NCBI GenBank assembly: GCA_945788455.1
Contig: CALZMC010000004.1
Location: forward strand, 1-11,084
Reading direction: 5' to 3'
Length of the DNA stretch: 11,084 nucleotides
Source of the DNA: an uncultured Clostridia bacterium
GTDB lineage: Bacteria; Bacillota; Clostridia; Oscillospirales; Acutalibacteraceae
Shown piece by piece: positions 1 through 5,385 of the stretch (its first letter is position 1; every line of letters begins with the position of its first letter). A program made the translations under genes and the position numbers. A model generated the notes under the pieces. It had not been told where the DNA came from. It did not search any database and saw only the letters and a program-made list of their open reading frames with translations.

Positions 1-1
1 C

Positions 2-343
2 AGCGATTATGTTTATAAATTTCAGTTTTTAGATAACGAGCTTGCTTTAAGTAAAATTAAGTCGGTTTTAGACTCGCCTGAAATTATGGCACTGAAAAAA
101 GGTAAGCAGGGTAGAAAAAGAGTCTTTAAGGAAACCGATATAAAAGCATTTATTGATAAATACAATATTTCCATTCGTGACGATTTGATTGTTCTTAATA
201 TCAGACTGCTTGCCGGTACTGAAAAAAACCTTAATCCGTCACTCCTTTTTGACACAATAATTCGTCTTATTGATATGGATTTTGAATGGAAAAGTATAGC
301 AAGAATTAATCTTCTTGATAAAGATTATAAAGAATTTAGATAA
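2..343 (+). CDS. 3' end of a probable DUF2344 / TIGR03936 radical-SAM-associated protein (5' truncated)
   Basis: The frame is open from the window's left edge, so this is the C-terminal part (113 residues) of a longer protein; the ATG at 86 is internal and should not be used as a start. The readable part runs from SDYVYKFQF to DKDYKEFR and stops at TAA 341-343. The stretch LNIRLLAGTEKNLNPSLLF (about 75 residues before the stop codon onwards) resembles, from memory, the conserved 'L.aGs..NlrPe.l' segment near the C-terminus of DUF2344 proteins. These are found in Clostridia next to or fused with radical-SAM domains (TIGR03936) and their function is not established. The preceding segment GKQGRKRVFKETDIKAFI is basic and fits the same family. 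In other Clostridia this family usually precedes a ribonuclease G and rplU/rpmA, so its place before rplS here would be slightly unusual. The family call rests on remembered motifs only; the coding frame itself is clear. Confidence 0.6.
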   Translation, partial: SDYVYKFQFLDNELALSKIKSVLDSPEIMALKKGKQGRKRVFKETDIKAFIDKYNISIRDDLIVLNIRLLAGTEKNLNPSLLFDTIIRLIDMDFEWKSIARINLLDKDYKEFR

Positions 344-348
344 AATGC

Positions 349-377
349 TTGCATTTTCAATAACAATGTGATATTAT
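349..377 (+). promoter_or_regulatory. Sigma-A promoter for rplS (extended -10)
   Basis: TTGCAT (349-354) is followed by a 17-nt spacer and TATTAT (372-377), with TG at 369-370 giving an extended -10. An overlapping TATAAT lies at 375-380. Transcription would begin near 384-387, giving an approximately 125-nt leader before rplS. The -35 box sits inside a palindrome, AAAATGC-TT-GCATTTT (342-357), that begins in the stop codon of the upstream gene. Confidence 0.65.
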
Positions 378-383
378 AATTCA

Positions 384-498
384 GCATTTGTTCCGTTGTA
401 ACTCTTGCAACGAGCTTAAATGCCCAATGTGTGAGCATTTAAACGGATGGTCCGCTTTCAATTTCTTTGGAATTTGTTATGAACATCTCATAAATAAT
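384..498 (+). promoter_or_regulatory. rplS mRNA leader, probable ribosomal protein L19 leader element
   Basis: The untranslated leader of rplS contains ordered pairings: CGTTG (394-398) with CAACG (408-412); a perfect 8-bp stem TTAAATGC (416-423) with GCATTTAA (435-442); a small hairpin CGGA-TGG-TCCG (444-454); and an imperfect stem CAATTTC (459-465) with GGAATTTG (469-476). The GGATGGTCCGCT word (445-456) immediately before rplS matches my memory of the Firmicutes L19 leader family in Rfam, thought to be an autoregulatory binding site for L19. The presence of structure is directly visible; the family name and autoregulation are inferred. No strong terminator with a T-run is present in the leader, so control at translation would be more likely than attenuation. 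Confidence 0.6.
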
Positions 499-512
499 AA
501 GGAGGAAATAAA

Positions 513-857
513 ATGGACGCACTAAAACTTATTGAGCAGGACTCAACTAAAAAGGAACTACCAAAGTTTTCAATCGGTGATACTGTTAAGGTATCAGTTA
601 ACATTCGTGAGGGTTCTCGTGAGAGAATTCAGATGTTTGAGGGTACAGTAATCGCTATTAAGGGTTCAGGTATCGCAAAGACATTCACAGTTCGCCGTCT
701 ATCTTATGGCGTAGGTATTGAGAGAGTATTCCCAATGCACTCACCAAACGTTGTTGACGTTCAGGTTGTTCGTTCAGGTAAGGTTCGCAGAGCTAAGCTA
801 TATTACCTACGTGACCGCGTTGGTAAGGCAGCTAAGGTTAAAGAGAACATTCAGTAA
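513..857 (+). CDS. rplS: 50S ribosomal protein L19 (bL19)
   Basis: A component of the large ribosomal subunit lying at the interface with the 30S subunit. The 114-residue length is normal for the family. Recognisable family segments are the N-terminal [16 protein letters not shown] (about residues 20-35), [17 protein letters not shown] (38-54), [18 protein letters not shown] (57-74) and the basic C-terminus with [20 protein letters not shown]. The ATG is chosen because AAGGAGG (499-505) lies 7 nt upstream. The gene has its own promoter and a long structured leader, and a terminator follows directly, so it appears to be a single-gene unit. It does not have trmD upstream or lepB downstream, which flank it in many Firmicutes. 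Leucine is encoded by CTA in five of six positions, unlike the CTT/TTA-rich neighbours, consistent with a highly expressed gene with biased codons. Confidence 0.97.
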   Translation: MDALKLIEQDSTKKELPKFSIGDTVKVSVNIREGSRERIQMFEGTVIAIKGSGIAKTFTVRRLSYGVGIERVFPMHSPNVVDVQVVRSGKVRRAKLYYLRDRVGKAAKVKENIQ

Positions 858-871
858 TTAATACTATTATT

Positions 872-899
872 AAAGCCATAGTTTTTCTATGGCTTTTTT
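872..899 (+). terminator. Intrinsic terminator of rplS
   Basis: A 10-bp stem AAAGCCATAG (872-881) pairs with CTATGGCTTT (887-896) around a 5-nt T loop, and runs into TTTTTT (894-899). It starts 14 nt after the rplS stop codon. Confidence 0.9.
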
Positions 900-902
900 A
901 AT

Positions 903-931
903 TTGCATTTTTACTATTATTTTAGTATAAT
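903..931 (+). promoter_or_regulatory. Sigma-A promoter for the rbgA-rnhB-yraN operon
   Basis: TTGCAT (903-908), a 17-nt spacer and a perfect TATAAT (926-931). Transcription would start near 938, about 20 nt before the rbgA ATG. The -35 follows the T-run of the rplS terminator directly, and its TTGCATTTT matches the same word in the rplS promoter. Confidence 0.75.
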
Positions 932-958
932 ACTCTTATAACTGATTAGGAGATTTTT

Positions 959-1822
959 ATGGCTGATTTTCAAAAACAAACTGTGCAGTGGTTTCCCGGA
1001 CATATGGCAAAAACAAGGCGCATCATCAAGGAAAGTCTAAATCTTGTTGACGGTGTTGTTGAGCTTGTTGATGCTCGTATTCCGTATAGCTCGTCTAACC
1101 CTGAGCTTGACAGTATTATAAAAAATAAGCCTCGTATTGTGCTACTGAATAAATGCGATATTGCTGACAGTAACGCCACAAAGCTTTGGATAGAATATTA
1201 TAGATCAAAGGGAATGTATGCTCTGCCGGTTGACTGCAGAACAGGTAAGGGACTAAATCAATTTGTTCCTACCGTAAAAAAAGCACTTTCAAATGTTATC
1301 GAAAAAAACGAAGCAAAGGGCATGGCAGGTAAGTCATTGAGACTTATGGTTGTCGGAATCCCAAATACAGGAAAGTCGTCATTTATCAACCGTATGGCAG
1401 GCAATAGCAAGGCTAAGGTTGCCGACAAGGCCGGTGTTACCCGTCAACAGCAATGGTTTGTTGTCGGAAACGGTATTGAGCTTCTTGATACTCCGGGTGT
1501 TTTGTGGCCGAAATTTGATGACTCAAGTGTTGGCGACAAGCTTGCTTTTACAGGTGCCGTAAAGGACGAGGTTACAGATTTAGAGACATTATCCTGCCGT
1601 TTGCTTGAGGTACTCTCAAAAACACGCCCACAGGCTATTATTGAACGTTATAAGCTTGATAGTATTGATAATCTTCAAGGCTGGGAAATTCTTGAGCTTA
1701 TCGGAAAAAAACGCGGCTTTCTCATCAAGGGTGGGGAAATTGACTATGAACGTACGGCAGTAATGCTATGTGATGAATTTAGAGGAGGAAGGCTCGGTAA
1801 AATTACACTTGAGCTACCGTAA
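959..1822 (+). CDS. rbgA: Ribosome biogenesis GTPase RbgA (YlqF), circularly permuted
   Basis: A GTPase required for late maturation of the 50S subunit in Firmicutes. The GTPase motifs occur in permuted order: G4 NKCD (64-67) and a G5-like region near DCRTGKG (92-98) come before G1/P-loop GIPNTGKSS (133-141), G2 Thr161 in GVTR, and G3 DTPG (177-180). The N-terminal WFPGHMAKTRR (11-21) is characteristic of the YlqF subfamily, and the C-terminal about 80 residues form the expected ANTAR-like extension. The length of 287 residues is normal. The ATG is preceded by AGGAGA (948-953) at 5-nt spacing. It is the first gene of a tightly packed operon with rnhB and the yraN-like gene. The neighbourhood with rplS is typical of Firmicutes and fits its role in 50S assembly. 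Confidence 0.96.
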   Translation: MADFQKQTVQWFPGHMAKTRRIIKESLNLVDGVVELVDARIPYSSSNPELDSIIKNKPRIVLLNKCDIADSNATKLWIEYYRSKGMYALPVDCRTGKGLNQFVPTVKKALSNVIEKNEAKGMAGKSLRLMVVGIPNTGKSSFINRMAGNSKAKVADKAGVTRQQQWFVVGNGIELLDTPGVLWPKFDDSSVGDKLAFTGAVKDEVTDLETLSCRLLEVLSKTRPQAIIERYKLDSIDNLQGWEILELIGKKRGFLIKGGEIDYERTAVMLCDEFRGGRLGKITLELP

Positions 1823-1824
1823 AT

Positions 1825-2430
1825 ATGGATTGGCTTGAATACGAAAATTTAGCTTATGCAGACGGCTTTGAGGTTGTTTGCGGAATTGACGAGGCAGGAC
1901 GCGGACCGCTTGCAGGTCCTGTTTATGCCGCTGCCGTTATTTTGCCGAAGGGTCATATTGTTGAGGGCGTTAACGACTCAAAGAAAATCAGCGAGAAAAA
2001 AAGAGATATGCTCTATGACAAAATCATAGAAGAATGTGTTGATTACAGCATCGGCGTAGCTACCGAAAAGGAAATTGACGAAATCAATATTTTGCAGGCG
2101 ACATTTTTAGCAATGAGACGTGCTGTTGAGGGGCTTTCTGTAAAACCCGACATTGCTCTCATTGACGGCAACAAAACACCTAATCTTGATATTGAACAGC
2201 GTGCTATTATTAAAGGCGACAGCAAGAGCGCAAATATTTCTGCCGCATCTATTATCGCAAAGGTATCAAGGGATAGATATATGCTCGAAATGGCAGAAAA
2301 ATATCCCGAATATCAGTTTGAAAAGCATAAGGGATACGGCACAAAGCTTCACTATGAAATGATAGAAAAATACGGAGTATCGCCAATACACAGAATAACA
2401 TTTTTAAAGAAATTTTTAGGAAATGAATAA
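1825..2430 (+). CDS. rnhB: Ribonuclease HII
   Basis: An endonuclease that cuts the RNA strand of RNA/DNA hybrids, including single ribonucleotides embedded in DNA. The signature GIDEAGRGPLAGPV (20-33) carries the first two acidic metal ligands Asp22 and Glu23; Asp114 in LIDGN and probably Asp132 in KGDSKS complete the set, with the same 18-residue spacing as I recall for the E. coli enzyme. ISAASIIAKVSRDR (138-151) and the substrate-contacting HKGYGTK segment near residue 168 are also present. The length of 201 residues is typical of the short bacterial form. The ATG lies 2 nt after the rbgA stop and no good ribosome binding site is visible close by, so translation is probably coupled to rbgA. 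The 3' end overlaps the next gene by 8 nt. Confidence 0.96.
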   Translation: MDWLEYENLAYADGFEVVCGIDEAGRGPLAGPVYAAAVILPKGHIVEGVNDSKKISEKKRDMLYDKIIEECVDYSIGVATEKEIDEINILQATFLAMRRAVEGLSVKPDIALIDGNKTPNLDIEQRAIIKGDSKSANISAASIIAKVSRDRYMLEMAEKYPEYQFEKHKGYGTKLHYEMIEKYGVSPIHRITFLKKFLGNE

Positions 2431-2776
2431 TTTAGGAAAGCTATACGAAATCAAGGCTGCAAACTATTTAAGAAAAAAGAGATACAGGCTCGTTGAGGCA
2501 AATTATACAACTCGCTTCGGCGAAATTGATTTAATTGTGAGAAACAGAAAATATATTTGCTTTGTTGAGGTCAAGCAGCGAAATTTCAATTCTATCGCAA
2601 CTCCGGGCGAATTTGTGGATAACTCGAAGCAGAAAAAAATTATTGCCTCGGCTCAGCAATATCTATCTACTCATAAGGTTAATCTTCAGCCGAGATTTGA
2701 CGTTGTCGAGATAATAACCGAGAATAATGATATAAAATCAATAAAACATCTTGAAAATGCGTTTGAGTTAGTATAA
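2423..2776 (+). CDS. YraN/UPF0102 family protein (endonuclease-like fold)
   Basis: A small protein of the UPF0102 family, whose fold belongs to the restriction-endonuclease-like superfamily; its cellular role is not settled, though genomic context links it to DNA or RNA repair. The family pattern is plain: G-x-x-Y/A-E near the N-terminus (5-9), RFGEIDLIVR (31-40) and FVEVKQR (47-53), which together give the Glu34/Asp36...Glu49-x-Lys51 arrangement of the nuclease active site, and RFDVVEI near residue 91. The 117-residue length is normal. The ATG lies inside the end of rnhB (ATGAATAA overlap, 2423-2430) with only a weak AGGAA adjoining it, so translational coupling is likely. There is no other Met in the protein, so the start is well determined. 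Adjacent rnhB-yraN order is common in bacteria and supports the call. Confidence 0.9.
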   Translation: MNNLGKLYEIKAANYLRKKRYRLVEANYTTRFGEIDLIVRNRKYICFVEVKQRNFNSIATPGEFVDNSKQKKIIASAQQYLSTHKVNLQPRFDVVEIITENNDIKSIKHLENAFELV

Positions 2777-2779
2777 AAT
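2751..2779 (+). promoter_or_regulatory. Candidate promoter for thrC inside the end of the yraN-like gene
   Basis: TTGAAA (2751-2756), a 17-nt spacer and TAAAAT (2774-2779), with a start point expected near 2786, just ahead of the thrC ribosome binding site. In an AT-rich genome such matches arise by chance, and thrC may simply be read from the rbgA promoter, since no terminator separates the genes. Confidence 0.35.
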
Positions 2780-2808
2780 ATATGTAATTTTATTAAGGAG
2801 ATATTGTT

Positions 2809-4305
2809 ATGCTATATACATCTACAAGAGATAATTCAATTAGAGTATCTGCAGCTCAGGCTATTGCACAGGGTATTAGCGAGGAGGGCGGACTTTTCGT
2901 TCCTGTTGAATTGCCGAGGCTTGATATTGATAAAATCAGCTCTATGGTGCCTATGTCTTATATTGACAGAGCAAAAACAGTTTTAAAGGAATTTTTAACC
3001 GATTTCACAGAGGAGGAGCTTGATTATTGTGTTGAGGGTGCTTATGCACAGGAAAAATTTTCTTCAAACAAAATAGCTCCAACAGTAAATATAAGCGGTA
3101 ATAAGAATATTCTTGAGCTATGGCACGGCCCTACCTGCGCATTTAAGGATATGGCATTACAGCTTTTGCCTTATCTTATGACAGTTTCTGCAAAGAAAAC
3201 TGCTGATGGCAAGACTATCGTTATTCTTGTTGCAACATCGGGCGACACAGGTAAGGCTGCTCTCGAGGGCTTTAAGAATGTTGATAATACAAAGATTTTG
3301 GTATTCTATCCTGTTGACGGCGTATCTCCTATGCAGAAGCTTCAAATGACTACTCAAGAGGGAGATAATGTTGCCGTTTGTGCCATTAACGGTAATTTTG
3401 ACGATGCTCAAAGTGCTGTTAAGTCTATCTTCACAAATGCTGATATTAAGGCACAGCTTGCCGAGAAGAATATGATGTTTTCATCGGCTAACTCTATTAA
3501 CTGGGGCAGGCTTGTTCCACAGATTGTTTACTATTTTTCAACCTACTGTGATATGATTGAAATGGGCAAAATTAAGGCAGGAGAGCCTATTAACGTTGTC
3601 GTTCCGACAGGTAATTTCGGCAATATTCTTGCAGGCTATTATGCAAAGAAAATGGGCTTACCTATTAAGAAATTGGTTTGTGCTTCTAACTCAAATAATG
3701 TTCTTACCGATTTCTTAAAAACAGGAACCTACGACAGAAACAGAGCATTTTATACAACTACATCTCCGTCAATGGATATTCTTATTTCTTCAAATCTTGA
3801 GAGATTGCTATATCATATGAGTGACGAAAATTCAGCACTTATTAATGATTTAATGAATAGCCTTTCAACTGACGGAAAGTATTCAGTATCAGCCGATATG
3901 CTCGCTAAAATTCAAGAGGAGTTTGATGCAGGCTACACAAGTGAAAACAGCGTTGATGAAACAATTAAGACTCATTTTGACAGCTACAATTATCTTTGTG
4001 ATACACATACTGCTGTTGCCGTCAAGGTTTATGACGAGTATGTAAAAGCAACAGGCGATGATATTCCTACCGTTATCGACTCAACCGCATCTCCTTATAA
4101 GTTTTCTGCAAGTGTTTTAAGTGCTGTTCTTGACGGCAAAAAGCCTGAGCTTGACGAGTTTGAAATGGTTGAGGAGCTTAACAGAATTACAGGTGCTGAC
4201 GTTCCAAAGCCACTTGCATCATTAAGAGACAAGAAGGTTAGATTTACAGACGTATGTAATAAAGAGGATATGAGCCAAATGGTATTTAAGCTCTTAAATC
4301 TATAA
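2809..4305 (+). CDS. thrC: Threonine synthase
   Basis: The PLP-dependent cytosolic enzyme that converts O-phospho-L-homoserine to L-threonine and phosphate, the last step of threonine biosynthesis. The N-terminal segment LYTSTRDN (2-9) and GISEEGGLFVP (22-32) are typical. The PLP-binding lysine is Lys113 in HGPTCAFKDMALQ; ATSGDTGKAA (142-151) and VPTGNFGN (265-272) form the phosphate-binding loops, and DTHTAVAV (398-405) is the conserved C-terminal motif. At 498 residues it belongs to the longer class found in yeast, E. coli and many Clostridia, not the shorter plant/Bacillus type. AAGGAG (2795-2800) lies 8 nt before the ATG. It is the only amino-acid biosynthesis gene in the window; no thrA or thrB neighbours are visible. 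I see no T-box-like leader in the 32 nt before it. Confidence 0.96.
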   Translation: MLYTSTRDNSIRVSAAQAIAQGISEEGGLFVPVELPRLDIDKISSMVPMSYIDRAKTVLKEFLTDFTEEELDYCVEGAYAQEKFSSNKIAPTVNISGNKNILELWHGPTCAFKDMALQLLPYLMTVSAKKTADGKTIVILVATSGDTGKAALEGFKNVDNTKILVFYPVDGVSPMQKLQMTTQEGDNVAVCAINGNFDDAQSAVKSIFTNADIKAQLAEKNMMFSSANSINWGRLVPQIVYYFSTYCDMIEMGKIKAGEPINVVVPTGNFGNILAGYYAKKMGLPIKKLVCASNSNNVLTDFLKTGTYDRNRAFYTTTSPSMDILISSNLERLLYHMSDENSALINDLMNSLSTDGKYSVSADMLAKIQEEFDAGYTSENSVDETIKTHFDSYNYLCDTHTAVAVKVYDEYVKATGDDIPTVIDSTASPYKFSASVLSAVLDGKKPELDEFEMVEELNRITGADVPKPLASLRDKKVRFTDVCNKEDMSQMVFKLLNL

Positions 4306-4307
4306 TA

Positions 4308-4337
4308 AAAAGGCTCCGCTTGGAGCCTTTTGTTTTC
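4308..4337. terminator. Bidirectional intrinsic terminator between thrC and the DUF1540 gene
   Basis: AGGCTCC (4311-4317) pairs with GGAGCCT (4322-4328) across a 4-nt loop, and flanking A (4308-4310) and T (4329-4331) bases extend the stem. On the plus strand the stem ends in TTTTGTTTT; on the minus strand it ends in TTTTTATTAT. It lies 3 nt after the thrC stop codon and 12 nt past the stop codon of the convergent minus-strand gene, so it can serve both. Confidence 0.88.
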
Positions 4338-4348
4338 ATTTATTCTGC

Positions 4349-4522
4349 TTATTGACAGCTACCGTCCTTACAGATTTCAAATGTTTCACAAGCTGTATCG
4401 CTAACACTTGTCGCTGTCATATTACCTACCTTGATATGACCTGCATGACAGTTGTTTGATCCATCGTGATATTTACAGTTCTTTACATCACAAGAGATGC
4501 CTTTGATTTCTTTGTTATCCAT
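4349..4522 (-). CDS. Small Cys-rich DUF1540 family protein
   Basis: A 57-residue protein encoded on the minus strand, reading from ATG at 4522-4520 to TAA at 4351-4349. It starts MDNKEIKGISCDVKNC and ends KDGSCQ. Six cysteines (11, 16, 25, 45, 51, 56) and three histidines (19, 26, 29) are present. The pattern I-x-C-x-V-x-N-C, then C-x-A-x-x-I-x-V, then S-x-x-T-A-C-E-T-F matches the DUF1540 domain as I know it, a Cys-rich module common in Clostridia and of unknown function, presumably metal-binding. AAGGGAG (4538-4532, minus strand) lies 9 nt before the ATG, which supports real translation. No signal peptide or membrane segment is present. The gene is convergent with thrC, sharing a terminator, and divergent from the phosphoesterase gene. 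An upstream minus-strand promoter is not clear. Confidence 0.88.
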   Translation of the reverse strand: MDNKEIKGISCDVKNCKYHDGSNNCHAGHIKVGNMTATSVSDTACETFEICKDGSCQ

Positions 4523-4537
4523 TTTGTTTCACTCCCT

Positions 4538-4554
4538 TCACATATATTATGTGA
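4538..4554. repeat. 17-bp palindrome between divergent genes, possible operator
   Basis: A perfect 7-bp inverted repeat, TCACATA-TAT-TATGTGA, lies in the 62-nt spacer between the DUF1540 start (4522) and the phosphoesterase start (4585). It abuts the minus-strand ribosome binding site and contains -10-like words on both strands (TATTAT at 4545-4550 plus; TAATAT at 4549-4544 minus), neither with a good -35 at the normal distance. It might be a repressor site, or a hairpin in the DUF1540 mRNA. No known regulator is recognised. Confidence 0.4.
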
Positions 4555-4584
4555 CAAGTTATTTTGTTTATACAAGGAGATTTT

Positions 4585-5271
4585 ATGTCTTTATTTGCTA
4601 TTGCCGATACTCATCTGTCCTTTGGCACCGATAAGCCTATGGATACATTTGAGGGGTGGCAGGATTATACTGCCAGACTTGAGAAAAATTGGAATAATTT
4701 AGTCGGTGATGATGACTATGTTATTATTGCCGGAGATATTAGCTGGGCAATGAATTTTGAACAGCTAAAGCCCGATTTTGATTTTATAAATAAGCTTAAC
4801 GGCAAAAAAATTATTTCAAAAGGTAATCACGATTATTGGTGGAATACTATTACGAAAATGAATAAGTTTGTTAGCGAAAACGGATTTGACACAATATCAT
4901 TTTTGCATAATAATTCTTTTGATTTTGATGACTTTTCGATATGCGGAAGCAGAGGTTGGTTCTTTGACAGCGATGAAGAACAGGACGAAAAGGTGCTAAA
5001 TAGGGAGGTTCAGAGAATTAAGCTGTCTCTTGATAGCGCAAGGTTTGAAAATAAGATTGTCTTTCTTCATTATCCTCCGATTACAACTAATGATACCTGC
5101 GATGAAATAATAAATCTTTTAAAAAATTACGGTATAAAAAAATGCTATTATGGGCATCTTCACGGTGTAGCTGCAAAATTTGCATTTGACGGCGAGGTTG
5201 ACGGAATTGACTTTAAGCTTATATCCTGCGACAGACTTGGATTTACACCGTACTTAATCAGTAAATTTTAA
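4585..5271 (+). CDS. Metallophosphoesterase (calcineurin-like phosphohydrolase, COG1768-like)
   Basis: A predicted cytosolic dinuclear-metal phosphohydrolase. The metal-ligand motifs occur in the expected order: DTH (Asp8, His10), GDISW (Asp51), GNHDYWW (Asn81, His82), His162 in FLHYPP and GHLHG (His191, His193). The tryptophan-rich GDISWAM and NHDYWW versions and the FLHYPP motif suggest the COG1768 group of uncharacterised predicted phosphohydrolases; the substrate is unknown. The frame can be extended to a TTG at 4564, but the ATG at 4585 is preferred because AAGGAG (4574-4579) stands 5 nt before it and the protein then begins directly with the first beta strand (MSLFAIADTH). The product has 228 residues. 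A short acidic loop (FDSDEEQDEK, 127-136) is present. It is divergent from the DUF1540 gene, and no GC-rich terminator follows it before the tig promoter. Confidence 0.88.
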   Translation: MSLFAIADTHLSFGTDKPMDTFEGWQDYTARLEKNWNNLVGDDDYVIIAGDISWAMNFEQLKPDFDFINKLNGKKIISKGNHDYWWNTITKMNKFVSENGFDTISFLHNNSFDFDDFSICGSRGWFFDSDEEQDEKVLNREVQRIKLSLDSARFENKIVFLHYPPITTNDTCDEIINLLKNYGIKKCYYGHLHGVAAKFAFDGEVDGIDFKLISCDRLGFTPYLISKF

Positions 5272-5305
5272 GAATTCGTATAAAATAAATTATAATATAT
5301 AACTC

Positions 5306-5334
5306 TTGATATTATTTATAATATATGTTATAAT
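5306..5334 (+). promoter_or_regulatory. Near-consensus sigma-A promoter for tig-clpP-clpX
   Basis: TTGATA (5306-5311), a 17-nt spacer and TATAAT (5329-5334), with TG at 5326-5327 giving an extended -10. Transcription would begin near 5341, leaving a leader of about 45 nt. The surrounding region is extremely AT-rich, and an 11-bp direct repeat, TTATAATATAT, occurs at 5290-5300 and 5316-5326. No CIRCE or CtsR-type operator is visible, so constitutive expression is the simplest reading. Confidence 0.85.
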
Positions 5335-5385
5335 GCCACTTTGATGATTAGAAAAAATTAGAAATTTGATAGGAGGTCCATTACT

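Noticed and set aside
342..357. Palindrome AAAATGC-TT-GCATTTT as a terminator for the upstream gene
   Set aside because: The stem is AT-rich with a minimal loop and lacks a T-run beyond the stem; it also carries the rplS -35 box. It is better explained as part of the promoter region.
4564..4584. TTG start for the phosphoesterase at 4564
   Set aside because: It would place the ribosome binding site AAGGAG inside the coding region; the ATG at 4585 has the right spacing and starts at the first conserved strand.
5290..5326. 11-bp direct repeat TTATAATATAT (5290-5300 and 5316-5326) as a regulator binding site
   Set aside because: The sequence is pure A/T in an extremely AT-rich promoter region; such repeats are expected by chance.
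5272..5385. CIRCE or CtsR heat-shock operator upstream of tig
   Set aside because: Neither the TTAGCACTC/GAGTGCTAA inverted repeat nor the GGTCAAA heptad repeat could be found here or upstream of lon.
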